From the NCBI GenBank assembly GCA_028277725.1, contig JANQFX010000105.1, forward strand, positions 1-64,000: a stretch of 64,000 bases of DNA, given 5' to 3'. The notes under the pieces were generated by a model. It had not been told where the DNA came from. It searched no databases and was given only the letters and a program-made list of their open reading frames with translations. Source of the DNA: Thiohalocapsa sp. GTDB taxonomy: Bacteria > Pseudomonadota > Gammaproteobacteria > Chromatiales > Chromatiaceae. Position numbers and translations under genes: made by a program. Positions 21,450 through 29,650 of this stretch are shown here, in pieces (position 1 is the first letter of the stretch; each line of letters starts with the position of its first letter).

Positions 21450-24400
21450 ATGGCCGCCGCCAAGCCCCTAGATACCCCGAGCAACGATCAGCACGAGGCC
21501 GCCGTGGCGGTGAGGGCCCAGGCCGCGCACGACACACCACCCGCCTCGGCGGCGGAACTCGGCGGCCACCAGCCCGGCCGGGTCCAGGTGATCCGTCGCA
21601 ACGGCAAGGTCACCCACTTCGACCCGAACAAGATCAAGGTGGCCATGACCAAAGCCTTCCTCGCCGTCGAGGGCGGCAGCGCCGCGGCCTCCTCACGCAT
21701 TCACGACCGGGTGGAGTCCCTCACCGAGCAGGTGGCGAGCGCGCTGACCCGGCGCCTGCCGGGCGGCGGCACCGTGCACATCGAGGACATCCAGGATCAG
21801 GTGGAGCTGGCGCTGATGCGCGCCGGCGAGCACAAGGTGGCCCGCGACTACGTGCTCTATCGCGATGCACGCGCCCGCGAGCGCGCCGAGAAGAGCGCCG
21901 CCGGCGCCGCGGTGGAGGGCGCCGTCGAGCAGGGGTTGCACATCACGCTGGCCGACGGCAACACCCGGCCCTTGGATACCGAGCGCCTGGCGCGACTGGT
22001 GGATGAGGCCGCGCGAGGGCTGGACGGCGTCGAAGCCGAGGCCATCCTGACCGATACGCTGCGCAACCTCTTCGACGGCGTCAAAGAGGCCGACGTGAGC
22101 CAGGCGCTGGTGATGTCGGCGCGCGCCATGATCGAGCGCGAACCCGCCTACAGCCAGGCCGCAGCCAGGTTGCTGCTGGACATCATGCGGCGCGAGGCGC
22201 TGGGCTTTCTGGACCTCGGCGTGGGTGTCGAGACCCAGGCCGATATGGGCGAGCGCTATGCGGACTACTTCAAGGCCTATGTGCAGCGCGCCGGCGACCT
22301 GGAACTGCTCGACAAGCAGCTCGGGCGCTTCGACCTCGATCGCCTCGGCGCGGCGCTGAAACCGGAGCGCGATCTGCAGTTCACCTACCTCGGCCTGCAG
22401 ACCCTCTACGACCGCTACTTTATCCACACCGACCGCGGCATCCGCTTCGAGCTGCCGCAGGCCTTCTTCATGCGCGTCGCCATGGGGCTCGCCATCAACG
22501 AGATCGACCGCGAGGAGCGGGCCATCGAGTTCTACGAGCTGCTGTCCAGCTTCGACTTCATGAGCAGCACGCCGACCCTGTTCAACTCCGGCACCCTGCG
22601 CCCGCAGCTCAGCTCCTGCTACCTCACCACGGTGCCGGACGACCTAGACGGCATCTACGGCGCCATCAAGGACAACGCCCTGCTGAGCAAGTTCGCCGGG
22701 GGGCTGGGCAACGACTGGACCCGCGTGCGCGGCATGGGGGCCCACATCAAGGGCACCAACGGCAAGAGCCAGGGCGTGGTGCCCTTCTTGAAGGTGGCCA
22801 ACGATACGGCCGTCGCCGTCAACCAGTGCTTCGCACCGGACACGACCGTGTTCACCGCCGATGGCCCCAAGCCCATCGCCGACATCAAGCGCGGCGATCT
22901 GGTGCTGGGCCAGCGCGGTCGCTACCGGGAGGTGACGGACCACATGGTCTACGACCAGAAGGACGCGCCGATGGTCCGGGTGCGGGTCAAGCACTCCGTG
23001 AACGATCTCAAGGTGACCGCCGGGCATCCGTTCTGGGCCATCAAGGGTGTGCCTCAGGAGCAGTCCATCGAGCGCACCCTGCGGCAGATCGAGACCGGCC
23101 GCTTCAAGCCCGACTGGGTCGAGGCGGGCGCACTCGGCTGCGGCGACTATGTCGCGCAGGTGATCCCGGGTGAAGTCGTCCCCGTCGAGGGGTTCACCGA
23201 GGCCGACGCCCGCTTCTACGGCATCCTGCTCGGCGACGGACACCTGACCGGCGGCTACGAGTTCGGCGTGTCCGGCAACCCATGCCGAGACGGCGGCCAT
23301 CTCGACTTCGTGCGCGCCTACCTCAGCGAGCGCGGTATCCACTTCTGGGAGAACGCTAGGGGCGACTCTTACCTCCAGATCAAGTGGTCCATCGGCAAGG
23401 GTCTTGCCCGCTGCGCCACCACCGGCCAGTGGGTCGGCCTGGACCAGGCCGCCCTGCCCTTCACCGAAGCCGACCTCTACGACGCCGCCCGCAACAAGCG
23501 CATCGCCCGGCGTTTCAGCCACCTGCCGCATAATCAGGCCCTGGCGCTGGTCCAGGGCCTGCTGGAGACCGACGGCGGTGTGAGTCGCGGCAAGGAGATC
23601 TACTTCACTAGTACCTCCGCGGCGCTCGCCGAAGGCCTGCGTTACCAACTGCTGCGCCTCGGGATTCCCTGCGCTGGACAGTACCGCGAGCGCGACAACG
23701 CCCACGACGGCACCCGCTCCGACGGCAGCGTTATCTCCTTCTCGGGCAGCACCCGCGCCTTCGACCTGCGCATCCCGGCGGCACCGCAGATCGCAGACCT
23801 CGTCGGGGTGCCGGCGCTGACCAAGCAGAACTGGTTCCGCCTCGGCAACTGGGTCTTCACCCGCGTCAAGGCCGTCGAGCCTATCGCGCCTGTGGCCGAG
23901 GTGCACGACCTCAAGGTGGACGGCGACGAAAGCTACATGACCGCGGCGGCCCTGGTGCACAACGGCGGCAAGCGCAAGGGCGCGGTCTGCGCCTATCTCG
24001 AGACTTGGCACGTGGACATCGAGGAGTTCCTGGACCTGCGCAAGAACACCGGCGACGACCGCCGCCGCTGCCACGACATGAACACCGCCAACTGGGTGCC
24101 GGACCTGTTCATGAAGCGCGTCGCCGAGGACGGCATGTGGTCCCTGTTCAGCCCGGACGAGACACCGGACCTGCACGACCTGATGGGCCAGGCCTTCGAG
24201 CAGGCCTACACCGCCTACGAGGAACGTGGCGAGCGGGGGGAGCTCCGCGTCCACAAGCGGATCAAGGCGGTGGATCTGTGGCGCAAGATGCTGGCCATGC
24301 TGTTCGAGACCGGTCATCCGTGGGTCGCCTTCAAGGACCCCTGCAACCTGCGCTACACCAACCAGCACATCGGCCAGGTGCACAGCTCCAACCTCTGCAC

Positions 24401-25541
24401 CGAGATTACGCTGCACACCAACGATCAGGAGATCGCGGTCTGCAACCTAGGGTCGGTCAACCTGGCCAACCACGTCGGCCACAACGGCCTGGACACCGCC
24501 AAGCTCGAGAAGACCGTCGACACCGCCATGCGCATGCTCGACAACGTCATCGACTACAACTTCTACAACGTGCCCCAGGCGCGCAAGTCCAACCTGCGCC
24601 ATCGCCCGGTGGGCCTGGGGCTGATGGGCTTCCAGGACGCGCTGTACAAGCTCGGCATCGCCTACGCCAGCCCCGAGGCCGTGCAGTTCGCCGATCAGAG
24701 CATGGAGCGGCTGAGCTACTACGCCATCCAGGCCAGCACCGACTTAGCCTCCGAGCGCGGACGCTACCAGAGCTTCGACGGCAGCCTGTGGAGCCAGGGC
24801 GTGCTTCCCATCGACAGTATCCAGCGGCTCGCCGAAGGCCGCGGCGGGTATCTCGACATGGACACCAGCGTGACGCTGGATTGGGACGCCCTGCGCGAGC
24901 GGGTGCGCACCATCGGCATGCGCAACAGCAACTGCATGGCCATCGCCCCCACGGCCACCATCAGCAACATCTGCGGCGTCAGCCAGTCCATCGAGCCCAC
25001 GTACCAGAACCTGTTCGTCAAATCGAACCTGTCCGGCGAGTTCACCGTCGTCAACCCGTACCTGGTCGCCGACCTGAAGCAACGCGGCCTCTGGGACAGC
25101 GTCATGGTCAACGACCTCAAGTACTACGACGGCAGCGTGCAGCAGATCGACCGCGTGCCCGACGACCTGAAGCAGACCTACGCCACGGCCTTCGAGATCG
25201 ACGCCCGCTGGCTGGTGGAGGCCGGCAGCCGCCGTCAGAAGTGGCTCGACCAGGCCCAGAGCCTGAACCTGTACATGAGCGAGCCCTCGGGCAAGAAGCT
25301 CGACAACCTATACAAGCTCGCCTGGGTGCGCGGCCTCAAGACCACCTACTACCTCCGCTCCATGGGCGCCACCCACGTCGAAAAGTCCACCATGGACGAC
25401 GCGAGCAAGGCCAACCGCCTGTCCGCCGTCGGCGGCAGCTACGTCAGCATGGGCAAGAGCAACGGCAAGGGGAATGGCAACGGCGCCGAAGCGCCCCAGG
25501 CGTGCTCCATCCTCGATCCGGAGTGCGAGAGCTGTCAGTGA
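21450..25541 (+). CDS. nrdA: Ribonucleoside-diphosphate reductase subunit alpha (class Ia, N-terminal ATP-cones), intein-containing
   Basis: ATP-cone VQVIRRNGKVTHFDPNKIKVAMTKAF; RNR catalytic blocks (FDFMSSTPTLFNSGTLRPQLSSCYL, VHSSNLCTEI, YLRSMGATHVEKSTMD); C-terminal CESCQ; RBS gagga before ATG at 21450. Confidence 0.95.
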   Translation: MAAAKPLDTPSNDQHEAAVAVRAQAAHDTPPASAAELGGHQPGRVQVIRRNGKVTHFDPNKIKVAMTKAFLAVEGGSAAASSRIHDRVESLTEQVASALTRRLPGGGTVHIEDIQDQVELALMRAGEHKVARDYVLYRDARARERAEKSAAGAAVEGAVEQGLHITLADGNTRPLDTERLARLVDEAARGLDGVEAEAILTDTLRNLFDGVKEADVSQALVMSARAMIEREPAYSQAAARLLLDIMRREALGFLDLGVGVETQADMGERYADYFKAYVQRAGDLELLDKQLGRFDLDRLGAALKPERDLQFTYLGLQTLYDRYFIHTDRGIRFELPQAFFMRVAMGLAINEIDREERAIEFYELLSSFDFMSSTPTLFNSGTLRPQLSSCYLTTVPDDLDGIYGAIKDNALLSKFAGGLGNDWTRVRGMGAHIKGTNGKSQGVVPFLKVANDTAVAVNQCFAPDTTVFTADGPKPIADIKRGDLVLGQRGRYREVTDHMVYDQKDAPMVRVRVKHSVNDLKVTAGHPFWAIKGVPQEQSIERTLRQIETGRFKPDWVEAGALGCGDYVAQVIPGEVVPVEGFTEADARFYGILLGDGHLTGGYEFGVSGNPCRDGGHLDFVRAYLSERGIHFWENARGDSYLQIKWSIGKGLARCATTGQWVGLDQAALPFTEADLYDAARNKRIARRFSHLPHNQALALVQGLLETDGGVSRGKEIYFTSTSAALAEGLRYQLLRLGIPCAGQYRERDNAHDGTRSDGSVISFSGSTRAFDLRIPAAPQIADLVGVPALTKQNWFRLGNWVFTRVKAVEPIAPVAEVHDLKVDGDESYMTAAALVHNGGKRKGAVCAYLETWHVDIEEFLDLRKNTGDDRRRCHDMNTANWVPDLFMKRVAEDGMWSLFSPDETPDLHDLMGQAFEQAYTAYEERGERGELRVHKRIKAVDLWRKMLAMLFETGHPWVAFKDPCNLRYTNQHIGQVHSSNLCTEITLHTNDQEIAVCNLGSVNLANHVGHNGLDTAKLEKTVDTAMRMLDNVIDYNFYNVPQARKSNLRHRPVGLGLMGFQDALYKLGIAYASPEAVQFADQSMERLSYYAIQASTDLASERGRYQSFDGSLWSQGVLPIDSIQRLAEGRGGYLDMDTSVTLDWDALRERVRTIGMRNSNCMAIAPTATISNICGVSQSIEPTYQNLFVKSNLSGEFTVVNPYLVADLKQRGLWDSVMVNDLKYYDGSVQQIDRVPDDLKQTYATAFEIDARWLVEAGSRRQKWLDQAQSLNLYMSEPSGKKLDNLYKLAWVRGLKTTYYLRSMGATHVEKSTMDDASKANRLSAVGGSYVSMGKSNGKGNGNGAEAPQACSILDPECESCQ
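22827..23963 (+). other. Intein (379 aa, LAGLIDADG homing endonuclease) within nrdA
   Basis: Starts Cys1 CFAPDTTVFTADGPKPIADIKRGDLVLG (block A); VTAGHPFW (block B); FYGILLGDGHL and LVQGLLETDGGVS (LAGLIDADG-type); ends VHDLKVDGDESYMTAAALVHN (blocks F/G); inserted in VAVNQ^GGKRKGAVCAYLETWH. Confidence 0.93.
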
Positions 25542-25713
25542 GGGGAAGTTTGAAGGGGGAAGGGTGAAGTTTGAAGGGAAGACCGGCGCGCTGGGCGCGC
25601 CGGCTTCCGCGCCTGGGACCGCCGGCCCGCGCGGCGCTAGCCGCGCTGCGCCCGAAACCGAGCCAAACCGACTGCAATATGGCGAAATCGCCATATCCCT
25701 GCTAACCTGACTC

Positions 25714-26007
25714 ATGAAGGCGCCTACGTTCGAATGGGACGAAGCCAAGAACCTGGCAAATCAGCGCAAGCACGGCGTGGCCTTCGAGGACGCCCAAATG
25801 GCGTTCCGAGACCCTCGCCGAATCGTTGCCAAGGATCACAAGCACAGCCGCACCGAGGAAAGGTTCTATTGCTTCGGGCTCGACAAGGACGGCCGCGGCA
25901 TCCTGACGGTTCGGTTTACCTATCGAGCGGGTCGCATACGCATCATCGGCGCGGGTTACTGGAGAGAGGGGAAAGCCCTTTATGAACAGGCCAATAGACT
26001 ACACTGA
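25714..26007 (+). CDS. brnT: BrnT family toxin
   Basis: FEWDEAKNLANQRKHGVAFEDAQMAF...RFYCFGLDKDGRGILTVRFTYRAGRIRIIGAGYW. Confidence 0.88.
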   Translation: MKAPTFEWDEAKNLANQRKHGVAFEDAQMAFRDPRRIVAKDHKHSRTEERFYCFGLDKDGRGILTVRFTYRAGRIRIIGAGYWREGKALYEQANRLH

Positions 26008-26230
26008 CGAATCGCTCGGTGAGCTCGAGATCGTCGCCGATTTCCTGCCGTCGCCCGACGACCTCGTCCTCAAGCAACAACAAACCAAAGTCACGATTTC
26101 ACTCAGCACGGAGAGTGTCGAGTTCTTCAAAGCCGCGGCCAAGCGCCACAATACGCCTTACCAGAAGCTCATTCGTCAGTTGTTGGATGAGTACGTCGCT
26201 CACGAAAAGCAGAAGGCTTCGCCCTCGTAG
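25982..26230 (+). CDS. Putative antitoxin (BrnA/CopG-like RHH) partner of BrnT
   Basis: Overlaps the 3' end of brnT; KVTISLSTESVEFFKAAAKRHNTPYQKLIRQLLDEYV ribbon-helix-helix-like. Confidence 0.8.
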   Translation: MNRPIDYTDESLGELEIVADFLPSPDDLVLKQQQTKVTISLSTESVEFFKAAAKRHNTPYQKLIRQLLDEYVAHEKQKASPS

Positions 26231-26310
26231 CTTGATGCTTCTGCTTGTTGACGCTGCCGTCGATCTACCTGCCAACCCTCACCGCGTTTTTGCGGAATCG
26301 GAAATAGAAA

Positions 26311-26529
26311 ATGCTTCAGCATAAGGGCTACCGCGGTACTTTCGAGCAAGATGAAGGCGTCCTGCACGGCCGAGTGATCAGGTTGCGCGACGTCATCACC
26401 TTTGTCGGCCAGCCCGAGGACGAGATGGACCAGGCCTTCCGCGACAGCATCGACGACTACCTAGGTTTTTGTGCTAAGCGCGGAGAGCTACCGCCGACTG
26501 TCAATGCAGATGCAAGTAAAGGAATTTGA
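26311..26529 (+). pseudogene. Truncated HicB-like antitoxin
   Basis: MLQHKGYRGTFEQDEGVLHGRVIRLRDVITFVGQPEDEMDQAFRDSIDDYLGFCAKRGELP then unrelated tail; C-terminal portion absent; no hicA seen upstream. Confidence 0.65.
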
Positions 26530-26572
26530 CCCCTTTGCCAACAACAGAACAGAGACCGCAGGCACCAGTACC

Positions 26573-26938
26573 ATGCCACAAGACTTCAACGACGACCCCC
26601 ACCTCGACGTCTGCCAGAACATCGAATTTGGCCTGCGTGTGCAGTACGACCGCTCACCCGGCCTCACCGACACCCAATGCATCTTCGCCCTCGACAGCGC
26701 CAAGGTGGCCATCAAACAGCAGCTCGGCTACGCCAAGAACGAACGCGTCAACGTACTGCCGGGCACGGAAGGCATCATCGACTGGTGCGTGAGCATCGGC
26801 CAAGAGCGCATCGGCGACGCGAGTGACCTGACCCTCAAGGAATACGTGGCCCGGATGGAGAAGATCAAACGGTCGGTGAAGGGGCATTCCGAGGCGGGGC
26901 CGCGTGGGTATCGCGAGTTTATTCGGGAGTATGTCTAA
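26573..26938 (+). CDS. Conserved hypothetical protein
   Basis: 121-aa ORF MPQDFNDDPHLDVCQNIEFGLRVQYDRSPGLTD...; start trimmed from 26471. Confidence 0.55.
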   Translation: MPQDFNDDPHLDVCQNIEFGLRVQYDRSPGLTDTQCIFALDSAKVAIKQQLGYAKNERVNVLPGTEGIIDWCVSIGQERIGDASDLTLKEYVARMEKIKRSVKGHSEAGPRGYREFIREYV

Positions 26939-27110
26939 CCGCCTTGTCCGGCACGGGATTAATCGTGGCATCTCCCGGTTTCTTCTGTCCCGCTTTCTTC
27001 GTTTTCTCCCGCTTCTCTCATCTGAGGTGCTTAGGCCGTGCCCTGCCTAGCACTCGGTGCACATGACCCAGCCTAGTTAACTGTTCGCCAGCGACAAAGA
27101 AGAGCACGTA

Positions 27111-27965
27111 ATGCAGCTCAAACACTTCCAAGAGCAGATATTCTTCGCCACAGTACGGATCACGATTCCGACGGACACTGGAAAGGGAGCATCGATTGGT
27201 ACAGGCTTTATCTATCAGGTTCCAGTGTCTAAGGAAAAGCACTGTATCCTGCTTGTGTCGAATCGCCATGTCTACGGTGATCCGACGAAGCCAATTCAAC
27301 TTGTGTTCCACCGGCGGGATGGGAACGATCCGGCTCGCCCACAGCTGGGGCAGACTGTCGTCCTAGCCGACGAGAAGTTTGAGAGCGTCTTCACCGGTCA
27401 TCCAGACCCGTCAGTTGACTTGGCGTGCATAAACATCTCGAAAATTGGGCACCACGAGCCGCCGATATTCTTCAAGAATCTGACTGACGATTTAATGCCC
27501 GATTTCCAGCACGAGCTATTGCTCCCTGGCAACGACGTATGGTTCGTCGGCTATCCGGCTAACCGCTTCGACACGGCTAACAATCTCCCGGTACTAAGGC
27601 GCGGGTACATTGCGAGCATTCCCAAGATCGACTTTGAGGGTAGGTCTGAGTTCCTGATCGATGCGCAGGTGTTCCCTGGCTCAAGTGGCAGTCCTGTATT
27701 TACCTCTCTCGGGAATCAATTCAGGCTCGTCGGCGTCGTCTCTCAGACGATGATCAAGAATGAGCAGCTCCAAGCCATTCCTACCGGGGCTGCTCTCGGA
27801 GTCCAGCAGATCCTCGGTCTCGGGATCGTCCTAAAGGCTTCGCTGTTGACCCCTCTCCTGGAGACAGCGACTCGGGAGATTCGGGAGAGATTGGCAGCTG
27901 AACAGCCCGAGCCAACACTGGCAGACGAAAAGGAAGGCGAACCAGTTGGTTCAGCGGACGGCTAA
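27111..27965 (+). CDS. Trypsin-like serine protease domain protein
   Basis: Triad candidates VSNRHV (His), PSVDLACI (Asp), FPGSSGSPVF (Ser); no obvious signal peptide. Confidence 0.78.
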   Translation: MQLKHFQEQIFFATVRITIPTDTGKGASIGTGFIYQVPVSKEKHCILLVSNRHVYGDPTKPIQLVFHRRDGNDPARPQLGQTVVLADEKFESVFTGHPDPSVDLACINISKIGHHEPPIFFKNLTDDLMPDFQHELLLPGNDVWFVGYPANRFDTANNLPVLRRGYIASIPKIDFEGRSEFLIDAQVFPGSSGSPVFTSLGNQFRLVGVVSQTMIKNEQLQAIPTGAALGVQQILGLGIVLKASLLTPLLETATREIRERLAAEQPEPTLADEKEGEPVGSADG

Positions 27966-28058
27966 TCGCCGCCGCTGACCATGTCGTTAGGCGCCCACAT
28001 AAGCAAAAGAAGCAAAAGGGGCCAGGCTCAATAAACAGCACAATCAGGTTCGCGACCC

Positions 28059-28247
28059 ATAAAACTTGAGTTCGCCCCAGTCGCAGACGCTGCTTACTTC
28101 GAGATTTCGACCGCCGAAGTGGCGACCACGAAGCAGATCGAAACGGGAATCATGGCCGACTACGATGCGGAGGATCATCTGGTCGGCATCGAGGTGCTGT
28201 CGGTCAGCAAGCGGGACATTGGGAAGACGCTCGACGAGGTGGCTTGA
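28059..28247 (+). pseudogene. DUF2283-like small protein, start codon degraded (ATA)
   Basis: Frame reads IKLEFAPVADAAYFEISTAEVATTKQIETGIMADYDAEDHLVGIEVLSVSKRDIGKTLDEVA*; not in the supplied ORF track. Confidence 0.6.
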
Positions 28248-28297
28248 GCGGATTCAAGAGTCGGCAAATGCTTCGAGCAAAGTCGGTAGAAAGAAAT

Positions 28298-28449
28298 CTC
28301 GCGCAGAGACGCTAAGGCGCAGAGAAGATAAAGTCACGAGCATCATTGGGCACATCGAAGCACGAGGCCTTGGGTTTGGATAGGAGATTGCGCTGCTTAA
28401 CTCGAACGGCCCTCTTTCTTCCCTTTGCGCCTCTGCGGCTCTGCGCGAG
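28298..28449. repeat. Inverted-repeat element, arms ctcgcgcagagacgctaaggcgcagagaag / cctttgcgcctctgcggctctgcgcgag
   Basis: Arms 28298-28327 and 28422-28449 are imperfectly complementary. Confidence 0.7.
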
Positions 28450-28502
28450 CCCTTCTTTATGCGTCGCAACAGCCTGGCGAACTACGTTATCCCTAGTCAA
28501 CC

Positions 28503-28724
28503 ATGAACACGATCGGCGGCCAATTCAGCGATGACTATGGATGGGAGGTCACCGTCTTCCATAAGCTGAGGGCCGCCTCGGATGGCGTCATATTTTTTCA
28601 GGGCAGCATTAACTGGGACAGATATCTCGCGGACCACTCGCCAAGATTTCAAATACACCTAGTCATTCTCAACTACACGATATTTGAGGGGTGCGTTTAT
28701 TATCTGCACCACCGATATGACTAA
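28503..28724 (+). CDS. Small hypothetical protein
   Basis: 73-aa ORF, no recognisable domain. Confidence 0.3.
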   Translation: MNTIGGQFSDDYGWEVTVFHKLRAASDGVIFFQGSINWDRYLADHSPRFQIHLVILNYTIFEGCVYYLHHRYD

Positions 28725-28906
28725 ACAGCCAAGACAACGGCCGTTGCCAGCGTAGACCACAGGGTTCCGGAGAGGTCGGGATCGCTCTGCATGCACATTC
28801 AAGTTGAGCGGTAGAGATCACTGTTCCCACTGCCAAGCGCGACAAAGACCGGTCCTTCGGCTGACCTGGGAGCTACGTGCTTTTTGCAGGGCCGGAAGAG
28901 AAATAG

Positions 28907-29047
28907 TTCGCGCAACGCCGCAACGAAGAGAACCCCTGTGAAATTAATACAGATCGAAGCATTAGTAATAAAACCCGCGGAGCATGTTTCGTCGATTCGA
29001 CAGAAGGGCTTCTTTCTTCGCGTTGGCCGTTGCGCCGTTGCGCGAGA
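28907..29047. repeat. Inverted-repeat element, arms ttcgcgcaacgccgcaacgaagag / cttcgcgttggccgttgcgccgttgcgcgaga
   Basis: Arms 28907-28930 and 29016-29047 complementary around cgcgcaacgNcgcaacg. Confidence 0.65.
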
Positions 29048-29287
29048 CCACTCTTCGACGAATAGCAGCGGATTGCGGCGCGGGGTCACTGCTGGGAAGC
29101 CATAAAAGGAAAAGGGGCCAGCCTCAATAGAATAGGGGGTCAGGCTCGAATAAGCGGTGGGCCGCTCAGATGAACATGAAGATTCATGAACGCTGCATGG
29201 CCGCGATATTCAACTGGCACCCGTCATTGCAGGCTGGGACTCGGGCCATCTACGAGCCCGTAGCGAACCGACCAAATAGCAGGCTCC

Positions 29288-29431
29288 ATGCCGACGATGA
29301 GTATGCGCTACGGGATTATCCTTCGCATGTACTGTGCGTCCGCGGAACATCCTCCTCCGCATGTGCACGCATACGACGGCGAGCATGGGGCGCGAATCGA
29401 CATTGGGACCTGCGAAGTCATGGACGGACGG
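29288..29431 (+). pseudogene. DUF4160 N-terminal remnant
   Basis: MPTMSMRYGIILRMYCASAEHPPPHVHAYDGEHGARIDIGTCEVMDGR, then similarity is lost. Confidence 0.65.
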
Positions 29432-29436
29432 CGGAT

Positions 29437-29541
29437 ATGTACGTGTTCAGCAAGCTCCGTGATCCGAATGAGTTCCGCGAGGCGCATGTCTCGTTCGACA
29501 GGGTCGGCTGGGACCACGGGGTCGACCTGGACGCAGATTAC
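29437..29541 (+). pseudogene. DUF2442 C-terminal remnant
   Basis: Different frame: MYVFSKLRDPNEFREAHVSFDRVGWDHGVDLDADY. Confidence 0.6.
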
Positions 29542-29650
29542 GTGTCTCGGCACCGCGAGCAAAAGCCAGGCCCCAGGAACGGATGAGGCGCCCAACAATG
29601 GACTTGCAACCTGCGCATAGGACCGCCGTCTGCAACACACAGAGTTCGCA

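Noticed and set aside
22644-24416. 590-aa minus-strand ORF inside nrdA
   Set aside because: Antisense shadow of nrdA and its intein.
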